A stretch of 64,000 bases of DNA from Streptomyces canus (GTDB taxonomy: Bacteria; Actinomycetota; Actinomycetes; Streptomycetales; Streptomycetaceae): NCBI RefSeq assembly GCF_041435015.1, contig NZ_CP107989.1, positions 3,596,001-3,660,000 of the forward strand, in the 5' to 3' direction. Positions 17,156-26,019 of the stretch are shown piece after piece. The position numbers and the translations under genes are program-made. The notes under the pieces are model-generated. The model did not search any database. It was not told the origin of the DNA and saw only the letters and a list, made by a program, of their open reading frames with translations. Each line of letters starts with the position of its first letter. Within the stretch, counting starts at the first letter, position 1.

Positions 17156-18196
17156 ATGCCCGAGTGGTCCGTCACGGAGCCCAGGAAGCTCACCTTCGAC
17201 GAGCCCGTACGCGAACTCCACGTGCGCATCGTCAACGGAACGGTGAACGTGGTGGGCACGGACGAAGGTTCCGCACGCCTGGAGGTGTCCCAGATCGAGG
17301 GACCGCCTCTGGTCGTCACCCAGGAGGCCGGCACCCTCACGGTGGCCTACGAGGACCTGCCCTGGAAGGGCTTCCTCAAGTGGCTCGACCGCAAGGGCTG
17401 GCGGCGCAGCGCGGTCGTCTCGCTGGCCGTGCCGGCCGACACCCGCGTCGAGGTGGGTGTGGTCAGCGCCGCGGCCGTCGTGTCGGGGATGCGCGGCCCG
17501 TCGGTGGTGAAGGGGGTCAACGGCGACACGACCCTCGTCGGCCTCTCCGGCCCCGTCCGCGCCGACACCGTCTCCGGAAACCTGGAGGCCCAGGCTGTCA
17601 CCGGTGACCTGCGTTTCAACTCGGTCTCCGGGGATCTCACCGTCGTGGAGGGCTCCGGCCCGTCCGTGCGGGCCGACTCGGTCAGCGGCTCGATGATCGT
17701 GGACCTCGATCCGGAGGGCCCCACCGACGTCCGGCTGACCAGCGTCTCGGGCGAGATCGCCATCCGGCTCCCCCAGCCCGCGGACGCGGAGGTGGAGGCC
17801 AACACCGCGAGCGGGACGATCTCCAACGCCTTCGACGGCCTGCGCGTGCACGGCCAATGGGGCGCCCACAAGGTCACGGGCCGCCTCGGCGCCGGAACCG
17901 GCAAGCTCCGCGCGACCACCGTCTCCGGCTCCATCGCCCTCCTGCGCCGCCCACCCCGGGAGGACGAGGAGGAGCGGTGGGAGACGGATCCTTTCGTGAA
18001 GGACAGGGGCACGGGGGCCGGACCGGCCGACGCCGCCGACCCGGTGGCCGGCGAGGCCGGCGCCTCGGGGGACAATTCCCTTTCCGGCCCGGCCGACGAC
18101 CGTGACCTCACGGACGACCACGACCCCACGGACGACCCGACGGACGAGCCCACCCGCGCCCCGGCCGACGGCACGACCGACAAGAAGGTGCTCTGA
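17156..18196 (+). CDS. DUF4097-family beta-helix protein
   Basis: A 346-aa protein made of repeated short beta strands (VRADTVSGNLEAQ, RFNSVSGDLTVVEG, VRADSVSGSMIVD, RLTSVSGEIAI), the repeating S-V-S-G signature of DUF4097/adhesin-like right-handed beta-helices. No signal peptide or membrane helix is visible. The last 70 residues are disordered and acidic, rich in Asp/Thr/Pro with DD-x repeats. ATG at 17156 follows ggggagg. It is one base from the padR start, forming a two-gene operon common in actinobacteria. Function unknown; family members are often partnered with PadR or anti-sigma-like proteins in envelope stress units. Confidence 0.88.
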   Translation: MPEWSVTEPRKLTFDEPVRELHVRIVNGTVNVVGTDEGSARLEVSQIEGPPLVVTQEAGTLTVAYEDLPWKGFLKWLDRKGWRRSAVVSLAVPADTRVEVGVVSAAAVVSGMRGPSVVKGVNGDTTLVGLSGPVRADTVSGNLEAQAVTGDLRFNSVSGDLTVVEGSGPSVRADSVSGSMIVDLDPEGPTDVRLTSVSGEIAIRLPQPADAEVEANTASGTISNAFDGLRVHGQWGAHKVTGRLGAGTGKLRATTVSGSIALLRRPPREDEEERWETDPFVKDRGTGAGPADAADPVAGEAGASGDNSLSGPADDRDLTDDHDPTDDPTDEPTRAPADGTTDKKVL

Positions 18197-18197
18197 C

Positions 18198-19271
18198 ATG
18201 CCTCCCGTCTTCGCCCACGGCCGCCTCCGTCTCTATCTGTTGAAGCTGCTGGACGAGGCCCCACGCCACGGTTACGAGGTGATCCGGCTCCTGGAGGAGC
18301 GTTTCCAGGGCCTGTACGCCCCCTCGGCGGGCACCGTCTACCCCCGGCTGGCCAAGCTGGAGGCGGAGGGCCTGGTCACCCACACCACGGAGGGCGGCCG
18401 CAAGGTCTACGCCATCACGGACGCGGGCCGCGCCGAGCTGGCCGACCGCAGCGGCGAACTGGCCGACCTGGAGCTGGAGATCCGCGACTCGGTCGCCGAG
18501 CTCGCCGCCGAGATCCGGGCCGATGTGCGTGGCGCGGCGGGTGATCTGCGGCGCGAGATGCGGGCTGCCGCGACGCAGGCGCGCCGTGGCGGTGGCGCCA
18601 AGGAAACCGGCGAACACGAGGGCCCCTTCGGGGACTTCACGGAATACGCCGACAAGGAGGCGTGGCGCACCGCCAAGGAGGAGATGCGCCGCGTCAAGCA
18701 GGAGTGGAAGGAGCAGGCCCGGCGCGCCAAGGACGAGAGCCGCCGCGCCCGCGAGGAGGCCCAGCGGGCCCGCCGTCAGGCCAAGGAGGCCCAGGACCGG
18801 GCCCGGGAGCAGGCGCAGGAGGAGGTGCAGCGCATCGCCAAGCGCGTACAGGAGCAGGTGCAGGACCACTTCGCGCGCGGCGACTGGCCGACGGGGGTGC
18901 GCGAGGGGCTGACCGAACTGGCCAAGGAGTTCGGCGAGTTCGGGAAGGACTACGGCAAGGAGTTCGGGAAGGACTTCGGCTTCGGCCGGGGCGGCGCGAA
19001 GTCCGAGAAGGCCGAGGGGACGCCAACCGGGCCCCAGTACTCGCACACCCCGGAGGACTTCCCCGCCGAGTACGAACCCTCCTGGGCCCACGAGGACTCC
19101 ACCGGCGACCCGGCCCGCGACCTGGACCGTCTGCTGGACCGCTTCCGCGACGACATCCGCGACGCGGCCCGCGACCACGGCATCACGCCCGACCAGCTGC
19201 GCGACGCTCGTCGGCACCTGTCGACGGCGGCGGCCCGCATAGGAGCACTGCTGCGGGCGCCGAAGGCATGA
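18198..19271 (+). CDS. PadR-family regulator with long charged coiled-coil extension
   Basis: Residues 1-90 are a PadR winged helix (RLRLYLLKLLDEAPRHGYEVIRLLEE, then the wing EGLVTHTTEGGRKVYAITDAG). The usual PadR protein is about 110-200 aa; this one is 357 aa. Residues about 150-230 are an uninterrupted Arg/Glu/Lys/Ala helix predicted as coiled coil, and a Gly/Lys/Phe-rich patch (FGKDYGKEFGKDFGFGRGG) follows near 255. The C-terminal 50 residues form another helical segment. It probably represses its own operon through the palindrome at 17094-17107; the extension could sense or bind the partner beta-helix protein, which is inference. Confidence 0.9.
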   Translation: MPPVFAHGRLRLYLLKLLDEAPRHGYEVIRLLEERFQGLYAPSAGTVYPRLAKLEAEGLVTHTTEGGRKVYAITDAGRAELADRSGELADLELEIRDSVAELAAEIRADVRGAAGDLRREMRAAATQARRGGGAKETGEHEGPFGDFTEYADKEAWRTAKEEMRRVKQEWKEQARRAKDESRRAREEAQRARRQAKEAQDRAREQAQEEVQRIAKRVQEQVQDHFARGDWPTGVREGLTELAKEFGEFGKDYGKEFGKDFGFGRGGAKSEKAEGTPTGPQYSHTPEDFPAEYEPSWAHEDSTGDPARDLDRLLDRFRDDIRDAARDHGITPDQLRDARRHLSTAAARIGALLRAPKA

Positions 19272-19315
19272 GCCGGACGGGCGCCGCCGTCCTGGACGTC
19301 GGCGCCCCGCGGGAC

Positions 19316-19879
19316 TCAGCCGGCCTTCGCCTCTCCCCCGCCGTAGAGGACACGCGCGACCGACTCGTAGGTCACCCCGTGGTCGGCGAGGACCTCCCCC
19401 GGCACCCCCGGCCTGACGGTCAGGGCCAGCAGGATGTGCTCGTCACCGATATGTCGGTCCCGCCGGGCCACAGCGATACGGAGCGCCTTCTCCAGGATCT
19501 CCTTGGCACCCCGCCCGAAGGAGCGCCGCCCGGACCACCACCCCTTGTCCTTCCGGTCGCCGGACATCGCCCCGACCCCGTGCACCTCCTCGACCCGGGC
19601 GACGATCTCCGAGACGTCGATCCCCAGCCCGGCCAGCGCCTCGGCGTCCGCCTGGGACAGCCCGGCCCGCCGCCGCGCCTCGCCCAGCGCCTCCCGTACG
19701 GCGTCCCCACGCTCGGCGAGCCCGAGAGCGGCCAGGGCGAAGGAGGCCCGGCCGGCCTCCCGGTCCAGCAGCGCCAGCAGCAGGTGCTCGGCCTCCACGG
19801 AACCCGCCCCGGCCCCCTCGGCGTGTTCGACCGCACCCATGACCACCGCCCGGGCGTCCTTCGTGAACCGCTCGAACAT
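19316..19879 (-). CDS. Clp N-terminal (ClpN) domain protein
   Basis: A 187-aa cytoplasmic protein with the double repeat of the Clp R domain: MFERFTKDARAVVMGAVEHA...HLLLALLDRE near the start and RRSFGRGAKEILEKALRIA...HILLALTVRPG in the second half. It has no ATPase domain, so it resembles stand-alone ClpN/ClpS-like adaptors or decoys that bind substrates or the Clp chaperone. The ATG at 19879 shares its A with the stop of the upstream HTH gene (TGATG), so the two are co-translated. Regulated by the double operator in front of the HTH gene. Confidence 0.88.
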   Translation of the reverse strand: MFERFTKDARAVVMGAVEHAEGAGAGSVEAEHLLLALLDREAGRASFALAALGLAERGDAVREALGEARRRAGLSQADAEALAGLGIDVSEIVARVEEVHGVGAMSGDRKDKGWWSGRRSFGRGAKEILEKALRIAVARRDRHIGDEHILLALTVRPGVPGEVLADHGVTYESVARVLYGGGEAKAG

Positions 19880-20088
19880 CAATGCCTCCCGTACTTCTTG
19901 TGCACGGCCTGCCTGCTCACTCCGAGTTCCGCGGCGATCTCCTGCCACGACCAGCCCTGATGGCGCGCGCTGCGCACCTGCAGCGACTCCAGCTGCTCCA
20001 GCAGCCTGCGCAGTGCGGCGACGGCACGCAGTCCGACCCGGGGATCGCGATCACCGGCGCGCTCGGCGAGATCCGTTGCTTCGGTCAT
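19879..20088 (-). CDS. Small helix-turn-helix regulator of the ClpN operon
   Basis: A 69-aa protein: a short N-terminal helix pair (GLRAVAALRRLLEQLESLQ) and a C-terminal HTH (WSWQEIAAELGVSRQAVHKKYG) whose recognition helix resembles sigma-70 region 4.2/HTH_23 types. First gene of the two-gene operon. The start ATG lies six bases downstream of a well-formed -10 box, implying a leaderless mRNA. Two identical-half-site operators cover its promoter, so it is very likely an autorepressor that also controls the ClpN gene. Confidence 0.88.
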   Translation of the reverse strand: MTEATDLAERAGDRDPRVGLRAVAALRRLLEQLESLQVRSARHQGWSWQEIAAELGVSRQAVHKKYGRH

Positions 20089-20090
20089 GA

Positions 20091-20135
20091 TGTCAACCTA
20101 CGTTGACACTCGCCGCATGTCAACCACGATTGACA
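20091..20135 (-). promoter_or_regulatory. Promoter with two 18-bp operators for the HTH-ClpN operon
   Basis: Two inverted repeats, TGTCAA-N6-TTGACA, lie at 20091-20108 and 20118-20135, 27 bases apart. On the minus strand the left-hand site supplies TTGACA (20123-20118) as a consensus -35, followed by 17 bases and TAGGTT (20100-20095) as -10, which sits inside the other site. Transcription should start at or next to the ATG at 20088, i.e. leaderless. Each operator therefore covers one promoter hexamer. Confidence 0.85.
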
Positions 20136-20192
20136 AACGTCGGCGGCCGATCCGAAACCGGACCGGCCGCCGACGCGAAAAGAAAGAAGAGA

Positions 20193-21158
20193 TCAGCCGT
20201 TGGTGAGCACGACCTTCCCGAACTGCTCACCGGACTCCACCCGTTGGAAGCCCTCACGCGCACGGTCCATCGGGAGCACCTCGTCGATCACGGGCCGCAC
20301 CCCCGTGGCCGCGCAGAACGCGAGCAGATCCTCCAGCTCGTCCTTGGTCCCCATGGTCGAGCCGACGACCTTGAGCTCGAGGAAGAAGATCCTGGTCAGT
20401 TCGGCGTGCGAGGGGCGGTCGCCGCTCGTGGCACCGGAGATGACCACCGTGCCGCCCGGCTTGAGCGACTTGACGGAGTGCGACCACGTGGCCGCGCCCA
20501 CCGTCTCGATGACGGCGTCCACCCGCTGCGGCAGCCGCGCGCCCGACTCCAGCGCCTCCACGGCCCCGAGTTCCACGGCACGCTTCCGCTTGGCCTCGTC
20601 CCGGCTGGTGGCGAAGACCCGCAGCCCTGCGGCCTTCCCCAGCACGATCGCGGCCGTGGCGACGCCTCCGCCCGCACCCTGCACCAGCACGGAGTCTCCG
20701 GGCCGGACGCCGGCATTCGTGAACAGCATCCGATACGCCGTCAACCAGGCCGTGGGCAGACAGGCGGCCTCCGCGAAGGACAGCTCCTTCGGCTTGGGGA
20801 GGATGTTCCAGGTCGGCACGGCAACCTGCTCGGCGAACGTCCCCTGATAGCGCTCGGTGAGGATGGAGCGGGGCTCCTTGGGGCCGATACCGTGCCCGCT
20901 CTGCCCGATGACGGAGTGCAGGACGACCTCGTTGCCGTCCTCGTCGACACCGGCTGCGTCACAGCCGAGGATCATCGGCAGCTTGTCCTCCGCGAGGCCT
21001 ACGCCGCGCAGGGACCAGAGGTCATGGTGATTGAGGGAAGCGGCCTTGACGTCGACGACGCTCCAACCCGGGCGGGCTTCGGGGGCCGGGCGCTCCCCCG
21101 ACTCCAGTCCCGAGAGCGGGTTGTCGCGGTCGATTCGGGCGGCGTAGACAGCGAACAT
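20193..21158 (-). CDS. Zinc-independent quinone oxidoreductase/MDR-family alcohol dehydrogenase
   Basis: A 321-aa NAD(P)H-dependent medium-chain reductase. It has the N-terminal GroES-like fold (VDVKAASLNHHDLWSLRG, MILGCDAAGVDEDGN) and the Rossmann motif VLVQGAGGGVATAAIVLGK, with VFATSRDEAKRKRAVELGA as the dinucleotide-specific segment. Zinc-binding Cys residues of classical alcohol dehydrogenases are absent, as in quinone reductases. ATG at 21158 follows caaggtc. The gene stands alone downstream of the malic enzyme terminator; substrate unknown. Confidence 0.9.
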   Translation of the reverse strand: MFAVYAARIDRDNPLSGLESGERPAPEARPGWSVVDVKAASLNHHDLWSLRGVGLAEDKLPMILGCDAAGVDEDGNEVVLHSVIGQSGHGIGPKEPRSILTERYQGTFAEQVAVPTWNILPKPKELSFAEAACLPTAWLTAYRMLFTNAGVRPGDSVLVQGAGGGVATAAIVLGKAAGLRVFATSRDEAKRKRAVELGAVEALESGARLPQRVDAVIETVGAATWSHSVKSLKPGGTVVISGATSGDRPSHAELTRIFFLELKVVGSTMGTKDELEDLLAFCAATGVRPVIDEVLPMDRAREGFQRVESGEQFGKVVLTNG

Positions 21159-21343
21159 GACCTTGACGATAGGCAACGGGGACCGCGTGGGGAACCGGGT
21201 CGCGTTGTGACACACGCCCTCTTGCGGAATGGTGCGCCGCAGGCATCCAGGGGCGCGGGGAACCGCGCACAGCGCCGGCCTCCACCCGCCCGCAGCCAAG
21301 CGACAACCCCACCGCCACCCGATCAGCCGCACCCGAAAGCAAA

Positions 21344-21385
21344 GAGGTGGCCCCGCCCGGAACCACGCCCGGACGAGGCCACCTC
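21344..21385 (-). terminator. Hairpin after the malic enzyme gene
   Basis: gaggtggcc (21344-21352) pairs with ggccacctc (21377-21385) around a 24-base GC-rich loop that can fold further; it follows the malic enzyme stop at 21400 on the minus strand. Confidence 0.6.
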
Positions 21386-21399
21386 ACAGCCCGCAGAAC

Positions 21400-22623
21400 T
21401 CAGCGGCGAGCGACACCCTCAGCCCGAGCCGCCGCGGCGACCGCCGCCGTCACGGCCGGAGCCACCCGCTCGTCGAACGGGGAGGGGATCACGTAGTCCG
21501 CCGCCAGATCGTCCCCGACCACCGAGGCCAGCGCCTCGGCCGCCGCGATCTTCATGCCCTCCGTGATCCGCGAGGCCCGCACCTGCAGCGCCCCCGCGAA
21601 GATCCCCGGAAACGCCAGCACGTTGTTGATCTGGTTCGGGAAGTCGGACCGCCCGGTGGCCACCACGGCCGCGTACTTGTGCGCGACATCCGGGTGCACC
21701 TCGGGGTTCGGGTTGGCCATCGCGAACACGAAGGCCCCCTCCGCCATGGAAGCGACCGCGGACTCCGCGACCGTACCGCCGGACACGCCGATGAAGACGT
21801 CCGCACCCGCGAGCGCGTCCTCCAGGGACCCCGACAGCCCCGCCTTGTTCGTGAACCCGGCCAGTTCCCGCTTCACGGACGTGAGGTCGTCCCGGTCGGC
21901 GGACACGACACCCTTGCGGTCGGCGACGGCGACATCCCCGATGCCCGCCTCGACGAGCATCTTGGCGATGGCCACGCCCGCCGCACCCGCACCGGAGATC
22001 ACCGCACGAAGATCCCCGATCGACCGCCCGCTCAGCCGCGCGGCGTTCCGCAGTGCCGCCAGCGTCACGACCGCGGTCCCGTGCTGGTCGTCGTGGAACA
22101 CGGGAATGTCGAGCCGCTCCTGGAGCCGCCGCTCGATCTCGAAGCACCGAGGAGCCGAGATGTCCTCGAGGTTCACGCCGCCGAAGGACGGCGCGAGTCG
22201 GACCACCGTCTCGATGATCTCGTCGACGTCCGTGCAGGCCAGCGCGAGCGGAACCGCGTCCACGCCGCCGAACTGCTTGAACAGGATCGCCTTGCCCTCC
22301 ATGACCGGGAGGGAGGCCTCGGGCCCGATGTCACCGAGCCCCAGCACGGCCGTACCGTCCGTCACGACGGCGACGACCGACGACTTCCACGTGTAGTCGT
22401 GGACGAGGTCCGGCTGCTCGGCGATGGCGCTGCACACCTTCGCCACGCCGGGTGTGTACGCGAGGGACAGGTCGTCCTTGTCACGGACCGGCACGGTGGC
22501 CTGCACAGCCATTTTGCCGCCGCGGTGCAGCGCGAACGCGGGGTCGATGGAATCGAGGGGCTCCGCCCCTCCGTCCTGTCCCGTATCGCTGTCGCTGCGA
22601 GGATTGACGATCTCCGCTGCCAC
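21400..22623 (-). CDS. NAD(P)-dependent malic enzyme
   Basis: Oxidative decarboxylation of malate to pyruvate and CO2 in the cytoplasm, 407 aa, the short bacterial form. Conserved parts: LAYTPGVAKVC with the catalytic Tyr, AVVTDGTAVLGLGDIG, the Lys in MEGKAILFKQFGG, metal-binding EDISAPRCFEIE and FHDDQHGTA, the Rossmann loop VISGAGAAGVAIAK, and NPNPEVHPD. Length and composition fit the NAD-type enzyme described in S. coelicolor, but cofactor preference is not certain from sequence. GTG at 22623 preceded by ggggtaagac. Monocistronic, divergent from the amino-acid ABC operon. It links C4 metabolism to acetyl-CoA supply. Confidence 0.95.
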   Translation of the reverse strand: MAAEIVNPRSDSDTGQDGGAEPLDSIDPAFALHRGGKMAVQATVPVRDKDDLSLAYTPGVAKVCSAIAEQPDLVHDYTWKSSVVAVVTDGTAVLGLGDIGPEASLPVMEGKAILFKQFGGVDAVPLALACTDVDEIIETVVRLAPSFGGVNLEDISAPRCFEIERRLQERLDIPVFHDDQHGTAVVTLAALRNAARLSGRSIGDLRAVISGAGAAGVAIAKMLVEAGIGDVAVADRKGVVSADRDDLTSVKRELAGFTNKAGLSGSLEDALAGADVFIGVSGGTVAESAVASMAEGAFVFAMANPNPEVHPDVAHKYAAVVATGRSDFPNQINNVLAFPGIFAGALQVRASRITEGMKIAAAEALASVVGDDLAADYVIPSPFDERVAPAVTAAVAAAARAEGVARR

Positions 22624-23269
22624 TTTGTCTTACCCCTTAGGTCTGCATGGTTTTGAGGGTGGCCACTCCTGGTTGAGAAGTGGGCGGGCACCGCGTACGG
22701 CCCTGTTCACTGATGCGTACGGGCCGGTACACGACGGGCGCGCCGCACACGCGCCCTGAGCCCCGGATGAGGGGTGTAAAGAACCTTCTTACCGGACGAC
22801 CGGCGTCGGGGACGAGTCCAATACGTCCAAGGTCACATGCCGGAACGTAAATCGATCATCGATCATCGGAGGCCGGTGACATGAATCATGGAGGGCCATC
22901 CGGACAAACCAGCAACGGGCCCTTGACGATCACCGGACGGCCGCTCAACCGGCCGCGGGCCGCCCCGCCCCGGTCGCCCGCTCGGCGACGCGCGCCGAAG
23001 ATCTTCCGGCCGGAATGCCAGATTCCCGCAGATGGTCCGGTCGTGATGTACGGACATGGTGCGGTTCGGGGGTCACCCGTTATCCGATTTTGACATGACC
23101 GGCCCCCTGAATGGTCCAGTCCGAATGGCAAGATGCCGTCATCACACGAGGTCGCGACACTCGAAGGCGTGTGCTCTCGTCGACCTGAGGAATGAAGGCA
23201 GTGCTGCCGAACCACTCGGCAGTCGCCCCGCCCATCGGCAACTCCACCCATCCGCCGGAGGAACCCACC
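22624..23269. other. 646-bp regulatory spacer between malic enzyme and ABC operon
   Basis: No confident gene. It contains an inverted repeat gggcgcg (22736-22742)/cgcgccc (22750-22756), a doubled cgatcat (22855-22868) just before a gga-gg, and a 70-codon open frame at 22881-23093 with a good ribosome site but weak third-position bias, probably not coding. TTGACA at 23089-23094 could be a -35 box for the ABC operon, though no matching -10 at 17-18 bases was found. Confidence 0.6.
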
Positions 23270-24229
23270 ATGACCGCAAGCTCCACCCGTCGTACGACCA
23301 CCGCGCGCACCAGGACAGCCGCGGTAGGTGCGATCGCGGTCGCAGGCGCCCTGATTCTCACCGGTTGCGGTGACCAGACGGACAGCGGCGGCAGCACCAA
23401 GGAGTCGGCGTCGTCCAGCAAGGCCCCGCTGTTCGACAAGCTGCCCGCGAAGATCCAGAAGGCGGGTGTCATCAAGGTCGGCACCAACGCCGAGTACGCG
23501 CCCATGGAGTACCAGGAGGGCGGCAAGATCGTCGGTGTCGACCCCGACATCGCGGCCGCGCTGAGCAAGCAGCTGGGTGTGGAGTTCCAGTTCACCTCGG
23601 GCTCCTTCGACGGCCTGATCAGCTCCCTGAACTCCGGGCGCTACGACGTCGCCATGTCCTCCATCACGGACACCAAGGCGCGCCAGGAGGGTCTGGACGA
23701 CAAGGGCAAGAAGCTGGGCCCGGGTGTCGACTTCGTCGACTACTTCACGGCCGGCACCGCCATCTACGTCCAGAAGGGCAACCCGAAGAAGATCGGCTCG
23801 ATCGAGGACCTCTGCGGTCAGAAGGTCGCCGTGCAGCACGGCACGACCTACGAGCAGGCCCTGCAGAAGCAGTCCAAGGCGTGCACGACGGCCGGCAAGA
23901 AGAAGCTCGACATCGAGGCCTTCGACAACGACACCGAGGCGCAGACCCGCGTGAAGTCGGGCGGCGCGGTCGCGGGCGTCAACGACTACCCGGTCGCCGT
24001 CGACATCGCCCGCAAGGCCGATGGCGGCAACGCCTTCGAGGTCGTCGGCGAGCAGGTCGACGCCGGGCCGTTCGGCATCGCCGTGAACAAGGAGAACAAG
24101 GAGCTCACGAGCGCCCTCGAGGCGGCCGTGAACGCCATCATCAAGGACGGCACGTACAAGAAGGTCCTGGACAAGTGGGGCGCCCAGACCGGTGCCGTCG
24201 ACAAGTCCGCCGTCAATGGCGGCAAGTGA
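23270..24229 (+). CDS. Polar amino-acid (glutamate-type) ABC transporter, substrate-binding lipoprotein
   Basis: A 319-aa lipoprotein, first gene of the importer. ATG at 23270 follows ggagga. The signal peptide ends in the lipobox LTGC, anchoring the protein to the outer face of the membrane. The SBP_bac_3 domain follows: VIKVGTNAEYAPMEY, KIVGVDPDIAAALSKQLG, FTSGSFDGLISSLNSGRYD, MSSITDTKARQEG, VAVQHGTTYEQAL. The Arg in TDTKARQ and Asp in FDNDTEAQ fit amino-acid carboxylate/amine recognition. Operon with the permease and ATPase genes. Specificity (glutamate, glutamine, or other polar amino acid) is inference. Confidence 0.94.
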   Translation: MTASSTRRTTTARTRTAAVGAIAVAGALILTGCGDQTDSGGSTKESASSSKAPLFDKLPAKIQKAGVIKVGTNAEYAPMEYQEGGKIVGVDPDIAAALSKQLGVEFQFTSGSFDGLISSLNSGRYDVAMSSITDTKARQEGLDDKGKKLGPGVDFVDYFTAGTAIYVQKGNPKKIGSIEDLCGQKVAVQHGTTYEQALQKQSKACTTAGKKKLDIEAFDNDTEAQTRVKSGGAVAGVNDYPVAVDIARKADGGNAFEVVGEQVDAGPFGIAVNKENKELTSALEAAVNAIIKDGTYKKVLDKWGAQTGAVDKSAVNGGK

Positions 24230-24259
24230 CGGACCCCGCACCACTGAAGGGCAGTCACG

Positions 24260-25198
24260 GTGACTGACAAGATCGACAAGGAGCCTGCGGACACACCGCC
24301 GCGGGCCTCCCTCGCACCGGAGACCATCAAGGCCATCCCGGTCCGCCACTACGGCCGCTACGTCAGCGCGGTCATCGTGCTGGCGCTGGTGGCCCTGCTG
24401 GTCAACGCGTTCGCCACCGCCGAGAAGATCCAGTGGAGCGCGGTCGGCGACAAGCTGTTCGACTCCACGGTCCTCGCCGGTGCCGGCCGCACCCTGCTGA
24501 TCAGCGTCCTCGCGATGATCGTGGGCGTGGTCCTCGGCGTCGTGCTGGCCGTGATGCGGCTCTCCAAGAACCCGGTGACGAGCTGGGTGGCCTGGTTCTA
24601 CATCTGGTTCTTCCGCGGAACTCCGGTCTACGTCCAGCTGCTGCTGTGGTTCAACCTGGCGCTGATCTTCCCGATGCTGAATCTCGGTCCGATCTACAAG
24701 GACGAGATGACGGACGTGATGACCCCGTTCATGTGCGCCCTGCTGGGCCTCGGCCTGAACGAGGCGGCGTACATGGCGGAGATCTGCCGCGCCGGTCTGA
24801 TGGCCGTCGACGAGGGACAGACCGAGGCCGCGCACGCGCTCGGCATGAGCCACGCCAAGACGCTGCGCCGGATCGTGATCCCGCAGGCGATGCGGGTGAT
24901 CGTGCCGCCGACGGGCAACGAGTTCATCAACATGCTGAAGACCTCGTCGCTGGTGTACGCGGTGACGTACAACGAACTGCTGCGCGCCACCTCGACGATC
25001 GGCTCGACGTCGTACGCCGTCATGGAGATGCTGTTCGTGGCCTCCATCTGGTACCTGGTCATGACCAGCGTGTTCAGCGTCTTCCAGTACTACCTGGAGC
25101 GCCGTTTCGCCCGCGGTTCGTCCCGGAGCCTGCCGCCGACGCCGTGGCAGAAGATCAGGGTCAACCTGATGGCCTTCAGTCGCGAAAGGGGCGTGTGA
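24260..25198 (+). CDS. Polar amino-acid ABC transporter permease
   Basis: A 312-aa integral membrane protein with about five helices and a 40-residue cytoplasmic N-terminus. It carries the HisM/GlnP family start [18 protein letters not shown] and the EAA loop [23 protein letters not shown], the site that docks the ATPase. Only one permease gene is present, so the transporter is likely a homodimer in the membrane. GTG start; stop TGA is one base from the ATPase start. Confidence 0.94.
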   Translation: MTDKIDKEPADTPPRASLAPETIKAIPVRHYGRYVSAVIVLALVALLVNAFATAEKIQWSAVGDKLFDSTVLAGAGRTLLISVLAMIVGVVLGVVLAVMRLSKNPVTSWVAWFYIWFFRGTPVYVQLLLWFNLALIFPMLNLGPIYKDEMTDVMTPFMCALLGLGLNEAAYMAEICRAGLMAVDEGQTEAAHALGMSHAKTLRRIVIPQAMRVIVPPTGNEFINMLKTSSLVYAVTYNELLRATSTIGSTSYAVMEMLFVASIWYLVMTSVFSVFQYYLERRFARGSSRSLPPTPWQKIRVNLMAFSRERGV

Positions 25199-25199
25199 C

Positions 25200-25961
25200 A
25201 TGACCGCCATGGTGAAGGCCGAGAGCGTCCACAAGTCCTTCGGCCTGGTGGAGGTCCTCAAGGGCATCGACCTGGAGGTGAAGACCGGCGAGGTCTTCTG
25301 CCTCATCGGCCCCTCGGGCTCCGGCAAGTCGACCTTCCTCAGGTGCATCAACCACCTGGAGAAGGTCAACGCCGGCCGGCTCTACGTCGACGGCGAGCTG
25401 GTCGGCTACCGCCAGAAGGGCGACAAGCTGTACGAGCTCAAGGACAGCGAGGTCGCGCTGCAGCGCCGGGACATCGGCATGGTGTTCCAGCGGTTCAACC
25501 TGTTCCCGCACATGACGGCCGTCGAGAACGTCATGGAGGCACCCGTCCAGGTCAAGGGCACGGGCCGGACCCAGGCCCGGGAGCGGGCGCGTGAGCTCCT
25601 GGAGAAGGTGGGCCTGGCCGACAAGGCGGGCAGCTACCCCGCCCAGCTCTCCGGCGGCCAGCAGCAGCGCGTGGCGATCGCCCGGGCGCTCGCGATGGAC
25701 CCGAAGCTGATGCTGTTCGACGAGCCGACCTCGGCGCTCGACCCGGAGCTGGTCGGTGACGTCCTCGACGTCATGCGCGACCTCGCCGAGTCCGGCATGA
25801 CGATGGTCGTCGTCACCCACGAGATGGGCTTCGCCCGCGAGGTCGGCGACAGCCTCGTCTTCATGGACGGCGGCGTGGTCGTGGAGTCCGGCGACCCTCG
25901 CGAGGTCCTGACGAACCCTCAGCACGAGCGCACGCAGGCCTTCCTGTCGAAGGTGCTCTAG
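25200..25961 (+). CDS. Polar amino-acid ABC transporter ATP-binding protein
   Basis: A 253-aa ABC ATPase of the GlnQ/HisP type. Walker A is [11 protein letters not shown], the Q-loop VFQRFNLF, the signature [15 protein letters not shown] and Walker [13 protein letters not shown], with the switch His in VVTHEMGF. A 14-residue insert after the first strands ([16 protein letters not shown]) is typical of actinobacterial members. Third gene of the operon, followed by a strong terminator. Confidence 0.96.
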   Translation: MTAMVKAESVHKSFGLVEVLKGIDLEVKTGEVFCLIGPSGSGKSTFLRCINHLEKVNAGRLYVDGELVGYRQKGDKLYELKDSEVALQRRDIGMVFQRFNLFPHMTAVENVMEAPVQVKGTGRTQARERARELLEKVGLADKAGSYPAQLSGGQQQRVAIARALAMDPKLMLFDEPTSALDPELVGDVLDVMRDLAESGMTMVVVTHEMGFAREVGDSLVFMDGGVVVESGDPREVLTNPQHERTQAFLSKVL

Positions 25962-25974
25962 CGGTACGACGCCG

Positions 25975-26007
25975 AAGGGGCGGTACGGGAATCCCGTACC
26001 GCCCCTT
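25975..26007 (+). terminator. Hairpin terminator of the ABC operon
   Basis: 16-bp inverted repeat aaggggcggtacggga (25975-25990) / tcccgtaccgcccctt (25992-26007), convergent with the methyltransferase gene, so usable in both directions. Confidence 0.88.
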
Positions 26008-26019
26008 TCGCATGGGCGC

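Noticed and set aside
22881-23093. 70-codon frame with a good ribosome site between malic enzyme and the ABC operon
   Set aside because: Third-position GC bias is weak at both ends and the product is Pro/Arg-rich without recognisable features. Kept only as a remark in the spacer entry.
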